Numbered from the stretch's first letter, positions 19,305-30,255 are shown. The stretch: DNA of 64,000 bases from Bdellovibrionales bacterium CG10_big_fil_rev_8_21_14_0_10_45_34 (GCA_002778785.1 PEZS01000001.1:21847-85846); one strand, 5' to 3'. The notes: a model not told the origin generated them from the sequence alone. Numbers and translations are program-made.

Positions 19305-20531
19305 TTACAGTTCGCTTAATGCGTTAGAGAGGGCCGAGCGCCTCACACAGTCCATCGCAAATACGAAAGCTTTAACAGAGAGCCGTTTGCTGTAATCCAC
19401 GCTCTCTTCACTGAGCGCTCTTAAAAACTTTCCGCAGTTGGCGTTAGATAGCAGCTGCACTCCAGCGCCGGCGTCAAAGGCGGGGATCTCGGTGAGCGGC
19501 TCACTCACCATCTTTTCGCGAATTTTAGCCAAGGTATCCGAAAACTCGGGTGTGCCTAATATTGCAGCCACCAGCGAGCTTGAAAAAAGGAAGGGTGCTA
19601 TCTTTTGAGTATTATCAGGGGCCGCTAAATACTGAAATGCTGCGCTCAGTTTCGGCGACGCAGCTGTTTGCGTAGCAAGTCTGCCAAACATGGGAGCAGC
19701 GAAAGTAAGTCCGCGCGAAATCACGGAGATCGAGATTTTAGAGGCCCAAGTGAATGCGAGCCCCGAAATGCGAAAAATAGGAACCATTGCAGCTGTAGCG
19801 CTAAAACGACTCAGGAAAGACCATGCACGTATTTTGTGCTCAATTTCATTGCTGAGGGCGATGCCATTTTCTTTACTGCAATCAAGTACTCCCAACATGA
19901 GCATTCGATCTTCTTGCGCATTATGAACGTAGGGTAGGCCGAGCCGATTGCGAATCAGCAATTCAAACGATTCTTTTTCAAGAAATGTAGCGCCACCCCA
20001 CGCCTTCATAGTTTGAGTGTACATCGACCAATAGAGGGTCAGCCTTTCTTTGGAAGTAGATTGGCATAGGTACTTGCCTACTAAATAGGCTTCGTGCATT
20101 TCTTTTTTACGCTGGTCGGCTCTCTTTGCGCGCCTTAGGCCCACAGCTTGCGCACATGCAAAGGCCTGCCTACGCGGAACAGCTGTCAAATACTGATTGA
20201 GAATGGTTTTGAAGGGCTCGCTCGTGGATACCGAATGCGTAGTTGACGAGATACTTTCTTCTCTAGAATTCTCAATCTGCAGGTTAGAAAGCCTCGTGTT
20301 TCTTTGCAAGTTGTGACGTTCGCGTGTATTTGCGCTTTCATAACCGCAGTACTTTTGTAGGTCGTGCTTTAATTCAAGTTGAAATGTTTTTGGGTCCTGT
20401 TTTAATTCAAGTGGAAACTGAGATTCCGCATGTACCGATTGTGCAAGTGGGAGTAGTAAAAAAAATAAAGGAACACTAAAAAGAGTTCCTTGAATTCGTT
20501 TGGCGTTGGGGTTTGAAGGCGACAAAGTCAT
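19305..20531 (-). CDS. Exported protein of unknown function
   Basis: A 408-aa protein with a signal peptide (basic n-region ending KR, then hydrophobic LFSVPLFFLLLPLAQSVHAES, cleavage after HA). The remainder is largely helical with moderately hydrophobic stretches (MVPIFRISGLAFTWAS and IAPFLFSSSLVAAILG), so it could be envelope-associated. Several Cys residues are scattered. No catalytic motif is evident. It follows another exported gene by 18 bp on the same strand, so the two likely form an operon and may act together. Confidence 0.6.
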   Translation of the reverse strand: MTLSPSNPNAKRIQGTLFSVPLFFLLLPLAQSVHAESQFPLELKQDPKTFQLELKHDLQKYCGYESANTRERHNLQRNTRLSNLQIENSREESISSTTHSVSTSEPFKTILNQYLTAVPRRQAFACAQAVGLRRAKRADQRKKEMHEAYLVGKYLCQSTSKERLTLYWSMYTQTMKAWGGATFLEKESFELLIRNRLGLPYVHNAQEDRMLMLGVLDCSKENGIALSNEIEHKIRAWSFLSRFSATAAMVPIFRISGLAFTWASKISISVISRGLTFAAPMFGRLATQTAASPKLSAAFQYLAAPDNTQKIAPFLFSSSLVAAILGTPEFSDTLAKIREKMVSEPLTEIPAFDAGAGVQLLSNANCGKFLRALSEESVDYSKRLSVKAFVFAMDCVRRSALSNALSEL

Positions 20532-20549
20532 ATTTGGTGGTAAAGCTTA

Positions 20550-21539
20550 TTAAGGCGCATTCATAAGTTGCATACTTTCATACATCTCAATAGTCTGCTC
20601 CATTTTCATTTCTATCTCTGCGATTTGCGCAAGTTTAGTTGCCATATCAGACCATTCGACATAGGCGTAGTAGGCAAACCCTGCAGAACTAATAATAAAA
20701 ATAGTGCCCATATGTTCGGTCATGGCTCCCATGGCCGTCTTTGAAGTGCGCTTAACGTATTTCGCAAAAACGTCAACATATTTGGCCGCCGACAACAATG
20801 CTTCTCCTCCTGGGACGGTTCGGCCTACCTTCATCGCAAGTTTGGAGAATTTGAATTGAATGGTGTCAAAAACTCCCTTTGGCTTATATTTGGGGTTGTT
20901 GAGATTGTCATCAATGGCAAGGTCAACACCTTTCGATGCTCCATAGGTCTTTGCTAGCTCGAACATCGCCCGAGCACCCGTATATGCGGTACGTGCATTT
21001 ACCCCTACGTAAGCTGCAGCCGTCCCAGTAAGCATCATCGAATGAAAAAGAAAATTCTGTCGAAGCTGTCGCACTGACTCGAGACTATTCCTTAACTCAA
21101 AAAAGACGTTTTGCTTTGTTGTCGAAGCTGGATCTAATTCATCTTCTTGACTCTCAAGAAAGTTTTTGGTTCTAGCGACGGTAGGTGAATCTACAATTGT
21201 GGCGTCAATGAGTCGAGGTTCTAAGGAGGACGAGTAAAAACTTCGCATCTCAGACTCGGCCTTACTAATTAGGTATTGTGCCTCTGACAACTTCACTTTG
21301 ATGTTCTTCTTCGCTTCTTCTAAGGCTTCCCCAAAGGCGGGGTCATTAGCTTGCGCTCGAGTCACTTCAGATGTGACAAGCACAACTGGACTACCGTCGT
21401 CTTCAGAATCATGAACTTCCATTGCGTGCCCTAAAGTGGGTACTCCACCTGCCAACAAAGCAGCAAAAAAGTAGTTGATTGCCACCTCCCAATGAGGCCT
21501 GGCAAATGTGCTATCTGAAAGTGTATGCTTGAAGGACAT
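20550..21539 (-). CDS. Exported protein of unknown function
   Basis: A 329-aa protein from the ATG at 21539, which has AGGAG upstream; the frame is open to 21596. A signal-like segment (INYFFAALLAGGVPTLGHAM) is followed by a long helical region with coiled-coil character (residues 55-110) and a mostly helical rest. A hydrophobic helix near 285-305 (MGTIFIISSAGFAYYAYVEW) may anchor it to a membrane. The last residues again look coiled-coil (QIAEIEMKMEQTIEMYESM). It appears co-transcribed with the next gene downstream. Function unknown. Confidence 0.6.
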   Translation of the reverse strand: MSFKHTLSDSTFARPHWEVAINYFFAALLAGGVPTLGHAMEVHDSEDDGSPVVLVTSEVTRAQANDPAFGEALEEAKKNIKVKLSEAQYLISKAESEMRSFYSSSLEPRLIDATIVDSPTVARTKNFLESQEDELDPASTTKQNVFFELRNSLESVRQLRQNFLFHSMMLTGTAAAYVGVNARTAYTGARAMFELAKTYGASKGVDLAIDDNLNNPKYKPKGVFDTIQFKFSKLAMKVGRTVPGGEALLSAAKYVDVFAKYVKRTSKTAMGAMTEHMGTIFIISSAGFAYYAYVEWSDMATKLAQIAEIEMKMEQTIEMYESMQLMNAP

Positions 21540-21924
21540 TGAACTTCTCCTGTCTATTGAACTTGTGAAAAACGCCATCCAAAGTAATGCAGACATTGAA
21601 CCAGTTTAAGCCCAATTTAGCGGGGACTACGCACTCGTCCGCTCATAATATTTTCAAAAAGTTTGCCTTTATTGCGCCTCCTGACCCAACACTTGACCGA
21701 CTTGCCTCATGTTAAAGGGCACCGAGAGGTGGGGAGTTGTAAGGGTTAAGAATGACTTGGTTTCTAGGGGAAAGCCTCAGAACTTGTAGTCGCTTTAACT
21801 TGAGTCAACGAAGCTAAAACGGAACGTGATAGTCAGAGTGGCACCATCGGACTTGGTATTGACTTTGCTCTTATAGAGGCGGGGTGGGCAAGTTGGCCCT
21901 TGCACTATTTATAAGGGGGAATTC
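21540..21924. other. Non-coding divergent intergenic region
   Basis: About 385 bp between two divergently transcribed exported-protein genes. I see no ORF with a good ribosome site, no tRNA and no convincing repeat. It presumably holds both promoters. A TGGCAC...TTGG pair near 21840 resembles a sigma-54 promoter, but the spacing is too long. Confidence 0.5.
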
Positions 21925-23019
21925 ATGTCGTTCAATGGAGGAAAGCAAAAGGTAGGTTGCCAAGCAGTCGCTCAGGGGGGCGGCGGGGAAGCATTCATTA
22001 AGAATATAAAAGACACCTTTGCGTGGCTTTGTGCCGTTATGTCGTTACTTATGTTAGTTGCGGTAGCTGCAGACGCACAGTCACAAAGGGTCTTGAATAT
22101 CGGAAAGGGCGAGCAGAGTACTGTGGCGAGGCTTCGTAATTCTAAAACGGTACCAATCTACGAAACTCAAACTTATACAACTACCTGCACAGATACAGTC
22201 CTAGCAGGTCATCGACAAGAATGTCAGGTCGTCAGGGAGCAATGTCGCACAGAAAATGTATGTCCAAACCGTAGGGGTGCCCAGTGTCGCCAAGAGAGAG
22301 TTTGTACGGGCGGACATCGCGAGTGTCGCTCCGTTCCCTACTACGAAACTGTTTACTACAGTTGCGAGCGAACACGCACAGTCGTCGTCGGCTATGAAAC
22401 CGTTAAAGAGACGTCAACCGACATTGCCGTAAGAGTTGCGAGCGATTCTTCACGAGCATTGAGTGGTCAAGAGAAGTTGCTTATCGTGGTTGATGACGAC
22501 GCTGAGCTGAAAGTTAAAGGTGAGGGGCTTGACGGGGCAAATCTTGTCGAGATCAAGCGTAACCTGAAGACTGACTACACTTCTTCTATCTCGAATATCA
22601 TTTCAGGCGAGATTCTTGTTGATATCATTGATGCAGCACCACTGAAACAAAAAATGAATCTCTCAATGGGTCAGATCGAAAGACGAGGCGCAACTGTTTC
22701 ATTTATCGTTAAGGATGATCTTGATCTATCAACTTTCAGGGTTCACTTAGAGTTTGAAGAGGATAAGTTTCTAGCAAACAAAGTGTTGTTTGATGGAATA
22801 CTCAGCGAGCAACACCTAAAATTGCAAGCGACGGCAGGCGGAACACTCGTGAGCATCGATCTTAGCAAGCTAAGTCTTCGACACTCTCTTGATAGATCAA
22901 AGAGGCACAGAATTGAACTTCGACTCGAGCTTGATCGTGATGTAGCCGAGTACCTTAACTCCGAATCAGATGTAAAATCCATTAACGTCGAGAAAGTGAT
23001 TAAGACCAAGCTGAACTAG
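21925..23019 (+). CDS. Cys-rich secreted protein of unknown function
   Basis: A 364-aa protein with AAGGGGG before the ATG. A long n-region (38 aa) precedes a hydrophobic segment (WLCAVMSLLMLVAVAADAQS), suggesting a signal peptide or anchor. Residues 75-145 are unusually Cys-rich with alternating basic residues (CTDTVLAGHRQECQVVREQC, then more Cys pairs), resembling disulphide-rich modules; two YET/Y-rich strands flank them. The C-terminal half is beta-rich and charged without Cys. A strong terminator follows. No family recognised. Confidence 0.6.
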   Translation: MSFNGGKQKVGCQAVAQGGGGEAFIKNIKDTFAWLCAVMSLLMLVAVAADAQSQRVLNIGKGEQSTVARLRNSKTVPIYETQTYTTTCTDTVLAGHRQECQVVREQCRTENVCPNRRGAQCRQERVCTGGHRECRSVPYYETVYYSCERTRTVVVGYETVKETSTDIAVRVASDSSRALSGQEKLLIVVDDDAELKVKGEGLDGANLVEIKRNLKTDYTSSISNIISGEILVDIIDAAPLKQKMNLSMGQIERRGATVSFIVKDDLDLSTFRVHLEFEEDKFLANKVLFDGILSEQHLKLQATAGGTLVSIDLSKLSLRHSLDRSKRHRIELRLELDRDVAEYLNSESDVKSINVEKVIKTKLN

Positions 23020-23044
23020 TGGTGACCCCTTGGCCTTGATACCC

Positions 23045-23076
23045 AAGAGGCTTCCGTAAGGAAGCCTCTTTTTTTT
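23045..23076 (+). terminator. Strong rho-independent terminator
   Basis: An 11-bp perfect stem AAGAGGCTTCC/GGAAGCCTCTT with GTAA loop followed by a run of T, 25 bases after the Cys-rich gene stop. It insulates the sigma-54 activator gene downstream. Confidence 0.92.
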
Positions 23077-23191
23077 GGTACCACATTAACCGGCATGTCA
23101 AACGCCCAGCGGAATTCGTATAAAAACTTTGTGATGGGGTAAATCGCCACTTTTTTGAAGCCTTGTCGAAATGATGGGTTAATCTGCCTCT

Positions 23192-24175
23192 ATGTTGGAA
23201 GTAGAAGCAGAATCAGTTCGAGGTTTAGATTTAATCGGCTCAAACGAAAAGTTTATTAGAGTGGTAAGAATTGCCCAAAAGATAGCCCCAAGCCGAGCGA
23301 GCGTCATGCTCTCTGGCGAGAGCGGCTCTGGCAAAGATGTTTTGGCTCGCTACATTCACGAAATCAGCGACAGACGAGCCGGCCCTTTCGTGGCAATCAA
23401 CTGCTCAGCGATTCCGAAAGACTTAATGGAGTCAGAACTTTTTGGGCACAGCAGAGGTGCATTTACAGGCGCTGTCGAAAAAAAGATGGGACAGTTCGAA
23501 GAGGTCTCGGGGGGAACGCTCTTTTTAGATGAAATCGCCGACTTGCACCCAAGCCTACAAGCAAAACTGTTAAGAGTGTTACAAGAAGGAAAGATCAAAC
23601 GGGTAGGCGAGAACCAGTTTCGACCGATCAATATCAGACTTATATGCGCCACTCATAAAGATCTTAAAAAAGAGGTTTGTGAAGGTCGTTTTCGCGATGA
23701 TTTGTTTTTTAGAATAAACGTTGTGCCAATTGAAATTCCGGCTCTGCGCGACAGAAAAGTTGATATAGTGCCCTTATCTGAACATTTTTTGAGAAAACAT
23801 GTTCGGCTCAATCATTTAAAGGTACTTGGTTTTACCGAGTCTGCGCTGAAGGCACTCGTAGAATACAGTTGGCCAGGCAATATTAGAGAGCTTGAGAACC
23901 TGATTGAGAGGTCATGTCTTCTTTGTGAAAACGATTGGGTGACAGAAGAGGATTTGGGTATTGAGGCGAATCGCCTACATGGTTTTGATCGAACGGAGAA
24001 TTTCTCAAAAGTGGGCTCTAATGGTGAGATCGCTCCTCTTGCAGAGATAGAAATGAATTACATCAATCACGTACTTGATCTCAACAACGGCTGCCGAGAG
24101 AAAACAGCTAGTCAGCTCGGGATTGACCGAAAAACTTTGTACCGACGGCTTTTAAGCTCGCATGCCACCCACTAG
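23192..24175 (+). CDS. Sigma-54-dependent transcriptional activator lacking a sensory domain
   Basis: AAA+ bacterial enhancer-binding protein, 327 aa. Walker A GESGSGKD near 43-50, the sigma-54 contact loop GAFTGA near 91-96, Walker B GGTLFLDEIADL near 109-120, and arginine finger RFRDDLFFRIN are all present. A C-terminal Fis-type helix-turn-helix ends in ASQLGIDRKTLYRRL. There is no receiver, GAF, PAS or FHA domain: the AAA+ module starts by residue 15. Activity is probably governed by expression or a partner protein, as in PspF-like proteins. It stands alone after a strong terminator. Confidence 0.9.
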   Translation: MLEVEAESVRGLDLIGSNEKFIRVVRIAQKIAPSRASVMLSGESGSGKDVLARYIHEISDRRAGPFVAINCSAIPKDLMESELFGHSRGAFTGAVEKKMGQFEEVSGGTLFLDEIADLHPSLQAKLLRVLQEGKIKRVGENQFRPINIRLICATHKDLKKEVCEGRFRDDLFFRINVVPIEIPALRDRKVDIVPLSEHFLRKHVRLNHLKVLGFTESALKALVEYSWPGNIRELENLIERSCLLCENDWVTEEDLGIEANRLHGFDRTENFSKVGSNGEIAPLAEIEMNYINHVLDLNNGCREKTASQLGIDRKTLYRRLLSSHATH

Positions 24176-24191
24176 TTGCCGACTAATGCAA

Positions 24192-25226
24192 TCAAAACAA
24201 TTGAAGCTGGTTTGCGGTGTCGGGTTTGGCTTCTGACTTCTCAGAAAGTCGAACACCAATACCGATAAGTCGCACGGGTTTCTTTGCTCGATTATAGGCT
24301 GCAGCAACGAGATCTGAAAAGCTCGCGACTGTGGGCAAAGTTCTGTTGGCTCGTTCGAGAGTGGTTTGCGAAAAGTCATAAAACTTGATTTTGACAACAT
24401 GGCCAGAAATGGCTTCAGTGGCATTTGCTTTAGTTAGTCTTTGCTTAAAGTTTTCATAAAGTTTTGGCAGTTGCTCCAGGCATTCTTCAATCGACTTTAG
24501 GTCTGTGAAGTAGGTATTCTCTACGCTCAATGATTTTCGCACGCTACTAGTTGAAACTGGGCGGTTATCTATACCTCGACTTAGTTCGTAGAGTCTTTGC
24601 TCCCCACCTGCCGAAGTGGGTACTAAGCTCGGTGAGCGAGCATTTTTGCAAGTCTGCACAATTCATAAGATTTAAGGAGTGCATTTTTTGAGTAGTGACT
24701 TTGCCCACACCAGGAATGCGCTCTACCTTAAGGCTGAGCATAAAGTCCGAAACCATATTTGGAGTAATCGTGAACTGACCGTTGGGCTTCTTCCAGTCGC
24801 TGGTTACTTTCGCCAAAAACTTATTCGGTGCAATCCCGGCTGAGGCTGTGAGTCGCAGTTCTTGAAAAATGCGCTTTCGAATTTCTAGAGCAGTTCTGCT
24901 AGCGATGCCTTCATTGCGTTCGCAATTGGTTAAATCAAGATAGGCTTCATCTAACGAAAGCGGTTCGATGAGGTCTGTATAGTCTTTGAAGATTTTTCGG
25001 ATTTTGTAGCTTTCCGCTTTGTACTTATCAAAATTTACAGGCAATATAACAAGATTAGGGCACAGCTTAAGTGCCGTCTTTGTGGGCATTGCCGAACGCA
25101 GTCCAAACTTGCGCGCCTCATAGCTCGCGGTTGTAAGAACGCCTCGATTAAGGCCACCGACTGCAACGGGCTTTCCCTTTAGTTTAGGATTGTCTCTTAC
25201 TTCAACGGCAGCAAAAAAACAGTTGC
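24192..25226 (-). pseudogene. dinB: Decayed DNA polymerase IV (dinB)
   Basis: Remnant of a Y-family translesion polymerase. The frame NCFFAAVEVRDNPKLKGKPV, YEARKFGLRSAMPTK, IEPLSLDEAYLD (palm Asp-Glu) and IPGVGKVT (helix-hairpin-helix) is unmistakable. Two lesions are visible. The N-terminal residues carrying the first catalytic Asp (normally DMDCFF) are missing and replaced by unrelated sequence near 25226. The frame also shifts near 24620 in a G-run: FGRWG should continue to GEQRLYELSRGIDNRPV, which is in another frame. The little-finger domain and a terminal QLQLF clamp-binding motif remain. Not expected to be functional. Confidence 0.85.
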
Positions 25227-25391
25227 TTATATTGATGCTTTCAGTAGTTCTATCGCACTTTCTACCTCTTGGCCGACCTTAGATTTTGGATCAAGATACG
25301 GAACGATTGCCGAGACCTCCCTCGCGTAAATCCAAAATTCTTCGCCATAAGTCTTTTCAAGAAGTTTTTCTTCAACAGCCACTCTACGCAT
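25227..25391 (-). CDS. 54-codon ORF, possibly a methyltransferase C-terminal fragment
   Basis: A 54-aa ORF lying between the giant repeat gene and the dinB remnant. It reads MRRVAVEEKLLEKTYGEE then FWIYAREVSAIVPYL. The VEEKLL..YGEE..IYAR pattern resembles the C-terminus of isoprenylcysteine/phospholipid methyltransferase-like membrane enzymes, so it may be the tail of such a gene, brought next to dinB by the rearrangement that removed the dinB start. It could also be an independent small protein. Low certainty. Confidence 0.35.
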   Translation of the reverse strand: MRRVAVEEKLLEKTYGEEFWIYAREVSAIVPYLDPKSKVGQEVESAIELLKASI

Positions 25392-25402
25392 CACGATAGA
25401 GT

Positions 25403-28400
25403 TTAGGGCGACTGATGAACTGTCCCATCTGCGCCAGCTTCGTTGTCACTTGTGCCACCGGTCACAAAGATTTTGGCTGCATCGAAGGCAGAGCCAGAAC
25501 CCCTTACGACAGCAATGCGGCCGCCTCCTCCGCCACCGCATTGACGGCCAGTTGAGGAAGACGTACGGCCATTGCCACCACGTGCATACAAACCATTGGA
25601 GCTTCCAACAATTGAGACGGTGCCTCCTGCATTGATATAAATGCTACCCCCGGCCCCACCGGCTCCGCAAAAGCTGACATGCTGCTCTCCATCTTGCCCA
25701 TCTGCGGATATAGTCGAACTGGTGGTCATATTGAAATTGCCCGTGAGCTGTATCGATATTGCACCCCCACCATTTCCGCCTTCGTTTTCACTGACCGACC
25801 AGATCCAGGTGTCTGTTGCGCCACCGCCTGAGCCAAAAGTTATCGGAGCAGTGTTTGATCCGTATGTCGAACCGCCGTTAGCGCCGGCGAAGTTCCCTGC
25901 GCCCCCAGTTCCACCATGCCCACCGCCCCCGGCTGCTAAGTAGGTTCGATCGCTCGCGCCACCGCCAGTTCCTTCTCCCGAATATGAGGCATTAGTTGAG
26001 TTTCCTCCAACATGTCCTAGCCCTGAAGCCGAGACAAGAGAAGATACGCCCAAAGAAAGATTGGTAGCATTAATGGTTACGTTCCCCCAAACTCCGGAGT
26101 GATCCAAAATTGTCACGTCGCCGCCCATGCTGATTGTAAAGCGTGCTTCTGTATCTGAATTAAACAATCGACCTTGCCAGGCTGTTGCAGAGCCTATCAC
26201 GAGATTACCAGTGCCTGAAACTGTATACCCATCAGGAATCCACTTAGCGTACTCAACATAGCAAGTTGTATTTAAAGTGCCCGAATCACAGATGCTATCA
26301 GCCGTAGCGTATTCGTAGCTTAATGTGCCTCTGCCGCCCGCGGTCCCGGCTGAGTATTTACCGGGAATTCGGCTAAAAGCTCCAGTATCCCCGGAAGGAT
26401 TCCAGCCGTTTGTTAAGTAGATCTTTGTCGAAGGATCAATCCATATGCGTCCACCACCGCCTGCGCCACCGCCATTTGCACCTGGCTCGCCCTGTGCGCC
26501 CACAGCCTCCAATCTTGTAGAAAAAGTTGTGATAGCCAGAGTATCCGCTGTAAGTCTTAAAGTCCCGCCCGAGCCGCCGCCGACGGCGCCGCTATTGCCA
26601 GGGCTTCCGGTCGAATTTATATTGCCTGTTACAGACAATGTGTTAGCAGCCCGCAAGTCTAAGCGTCCGCCACCAGTTCCTGCTCCGTCGTAGCCACCTA
26701 AACCAGCGGTAGCACCGCCAGAGCCATAGTCGGTTGGGTTAGTAGCACTGCCATAAGTTGAGCCGCCATCGGAGCCAATTACGCGACCTCTACCGCCAGC
26801 ACCGCCATAACCTCCGCCGCCGCCATTAAATGTACCGCTGTCTTCACCTCGAATACCTCCGCCAGGGCCAGCGCCAATACCCCTTGAAGTTCCGCCGTTC
26901 CAACCAGAGGCACCAGGGTATCCTACCCCATAGGAAGTAACTGTACCGGCTACCGTTATATTAGTAGCCGAAATCGGCCAAAAATTGCCGGTCATCGTTC
27001 CGCCGGCGTTCACCGTGAGATTTCCCGTTAGGTTGAGTGAGACGTCTTTCAGTCGCTCGTAATTGATGATGTGGCCACCACTTGCAACGATTAGATTTCC
27101 TGACCCTGTAATATTGCTTCCTGCTGGGACATACTTTGTTGAGCTCACTGTACATGTAGTCGATAGATCACCAGAGTCGCAAAGCGCTGTACTCCAGTTG
27201 GCTACTGTATGCTCATAGATTCCGTCTTCGCCAGGGTCGTGACTTCCTGAAAGCCCCATTAAATAAACTCTTGTAGAACTGAGCAGCCTTGGCGACACCA
27301 CCTTGATGTAACCCCCAGCTCCACCGCCAGAGCCTCTGTAAGATGGTGTTAAATTCATACCAGAGTTGCCTCCGCGAGCGACAAGTCTGATGTCGCCAGA
27401 AAAGGAACTTGCTTCGACATAAATACTTCCGCCCGAGCCGCCAGCACCATTTACATTACCATGTACGGCGCCGCTACCACCACAGACACCTGCGATGTGG
27501 CCAGCCGGAGAAGTACTGATCGTTCCCGATGCAACTAAGCGAATGCGTCCGCCTCCGCTTCCGCCGGCAGCATAGGTACCCGCGCCGCCCCCCCCCGAGC
27601 CGTAGGAGTTGGCAAGACTACTTGAGCCGTAGACAGCCGCCACGGTAGCACCGCTTTCAGACTCTCCGCCAAGCCCAGCATGACTTGCGCCCGAGCAGGC
27701 TGTTCCAGATCCTGCATTAAAGCAGGTGCCGCCCCCACTACCTTGCCCGGTTATGTTGGAGTTACCAGTACGGTGGCCCCCTAATCCCCCAAGTCCAGAC
27801 GCATTGATACTAGCCGAACATGCTGCCACATCCGCCGGCGTTCCGGTAAAATTCATATTCACGGCTGTGATTTGCACGTTTGCGTTGATGCGACTTGCGC
27901 CATTGATGCTTAAATCACCTGTTAGAGCGATCGTAAAATCCTGCATGTTGTTAAGGTTTCTAAGCTGTCCGGTGTTTGTAATCGTCAGATTATTTGCGTT
28001 GATCGTTGCTCCGTTAGGAACATCTTGGACCGTCGTAACAGTACAAGTGGTGGTAAAGTCACCAGAGTCGCACGATATCGGCGTGATAATTATCGTTGCA
28101 TCAGCAGTCAAAACACCAACTCCGCCAGATCCTGTTAAGTCCGGCTTTGTGGCCCTGATTACGATTGTTCCAATCGTGTCACTGCTGATCCCATTTCCTG
28201 AAAAGTCAGCTGTACCAGAGGACGCAGCTTCGGTCAGTGTGCCAGAGAGTGTTCCTGGTCCCGAGTGTTTACTAATGGCAATAGTAGCTGATGAGTCGAC
28301 CCCTGTATCAACAACGTTACCAAAAGCATCTCTGACTTGCACAATCCCTTGGGGGTTGAAAGCTGTAGAAAACTTTGCATGTGTTGCTGGTGCAGTTGTA

Positions 28401-30255
28401 AAGACAAGTTGGTTAGCTGCTGCATGAGTGATCGTAAATCCATTAGAGGCTTGCGTCAGCGTACCAATGCCGCCCGACCCTGATAGATCTTGCTTAGTCG
28501 CCGTCATAACTTTTGCGCCAGCAGCGGTCATATCAAGTCCAGAGAAAGTTGCAATCCCGTCAGAAGCTGTAGCAACAGCAGTTCCGTTCAGTGATCCTGT
28601 CCCTGTTGTGATCGAAAGCGTGACTTGGGCTGTGCTATCCACACCGGATGTAATACGGTTACCATGAGCATCAACGATATGCACAAGTGGCTGCTGAGCA
28701 AAGTCCACACCAGCCACTGTAGATGTACTTGGCTGCTGAGCAAACAACAGACTTACAGCTGGGCCGTGAGTAAAGATAACCGAGCCACCAGATACAGCTA
28801 TTGGAGTCGTTAGAGAAAGAGTTTTGCTCTCGGCTCGTGTAGAGGCCAAAGTACATGTGCTTACGCCAGAAGCATTTGAAACAGAGCAACCGCCATACGT
28901 GTTCGTACTTCCCGTATCGGTGGCACTAAATGTCGGCGTAACCCCTTGCAGTGGACACATAGAGGCATTCAAAAGTGTGACTGTTACAGTCGAAGTCGCT
29001 GTGCCGTTAGCTACAACGGGCGTCGTACCGGTAATTGTTGTATTGGCCGAAGCGGCAGTTGCATCTACGATAAAATCATAGAGGCCCCCCGAGGCAATAA
29101 GCGTTGATCCACTTGTTCGTTTTGCCTCTACGGAAAGCTTGTAGCTACCACTGGCAAGCGTGCATCCCGTCGGCGAAAAAGTTGTCGAAGTCGTGTTTTG
29201 TGTAGCACAAGCGACGGTCGTGCCATCGATCTGGTAGACAGTGACATCGTAGGAATCAGCATTTGATGAGGCTCCCCAAGCAAACGTGGGGCTAGATCCA
29301 GAAGTTAAACAAATATCACCAATCGAATCAGCTCCACCCGTTACGCCCGTGATAGAAAACACACCCATCGCTGTAGGGTCATAGTTAAAGTCATGTTGAA
29401 CCACGCTTGAGACTCTGCCGGCCCTGTCATAGGCACGCACATATAAAGTGTGAGATCCTACGCTAAGACCACTTACCGTGTAGTCACTTCCATAGGGACA
29501 GGCAGTAAAAGCTCCAGAGTTGAGTCTGCACTCTGTGCGCTGAACACCACTGCCGGAGTCGGTCGCATTAAACCGAAAGGTAGCGGAGTGTCGACATTCA
29601 CAACACTTCCAGGAGTTGATGTGAATGACACAACAGGAGCCGTGCGATCCAGCATAAAGTAAGGACGCTTGAGTGCGGACTTCGCTTTACCGCTTCTTCC
29701 TACTGCCTGTACTGTGATCCGTACAAGCGTGTCTTCCGGAATACCGCAGTTTTCCATCAAAAGAGAGAAATCCGTTACAGAAAGACTGCAGACAAGACTG
29801 TCTTCATCATCTGCTAATTTCACGCGAACAATGTATCTTGCAGCGTTTTCACTTTCTGACCACTCAATGGAGGGTTCTGTGTCTGCATAGACAATTTGAT
29901 TTTCATCTTCGATTTCTTCGCCATGAAGCTTTTGAAGCTGAAACTCCGAAAGCGGAAGTTCCCCTGAAGACAGATCCTTCAAGCTTTCTTCAACAAATCC
30001 ACAGGAAGAGAGTGTGCTCAATGTAAGAATTGCTAACAGACTCTTTACAACAACTAATGGCTGCAGAGAGAATTTGGACAAACTAATATGTGCTAGCTTT
30101 GGGGCACTCCAAGTCGCTATTTTAGAAGCCTTTTGTAGAAACGAATGCTTTAGAAGTCTCATTCTAAGAAGCTGTGCCCCCAGAAAATATCCCTGCGGCG
30201 TTATTGCAACTCGTTTTTCCCTAGTCATCTTGGTTTGTTTCTGAGTCTTCAACAT
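25403..30255 (-). pseudogene. Giant Gly-rich repeat lipoprotein/adhesin split by a frameshift
   Basis: Two adjacent frames make one gene of about 1,610 codons. Frame 1 (30255-29473) gives a lipoprotein start: ATG at 30255 with GAGGTGGG upstream, lipobox LSTLSSC near residue 85, and a fibronectin/Ig-like domain ending DRTAPVVSFTSTPGSVVNVD. Near 29585 coding passes to a second frame (TFRFNATDSGSG, then YVRAYDRAG) that runs to 25403 (1,345 aa from its first Met). That part has Big_1-like Ig domains (about 130-450), then three Gly-rich modules of about 297 residues, each opening with CDSG.(F/L).TTC (about residues 456, 753, 1050) and holding GSGGGAG/GGRI(R/A) turns suggestive of a beta-helix. Likely a surface adhesin. 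Inserting one T restores the frame, so it may be recent decay, phase variation or a sequencing error. Confidence 0.7.

Noticed and set aside
21838-21860. Possible sigma-54 promoter before the Cys-rich gene
   Set aside because: TGGCAC and TTGG are eight bases apart instead of five, so the -24/-12 spacing is wrong.
27726-28427. Long plus-strand frame (233 codons) opposite the giant repeat gene
   Set aside because: Pro/Val-rich shadow of the Gly/Thr-rich repeat gene on the other strand; no ribosome site or recognisable domain.
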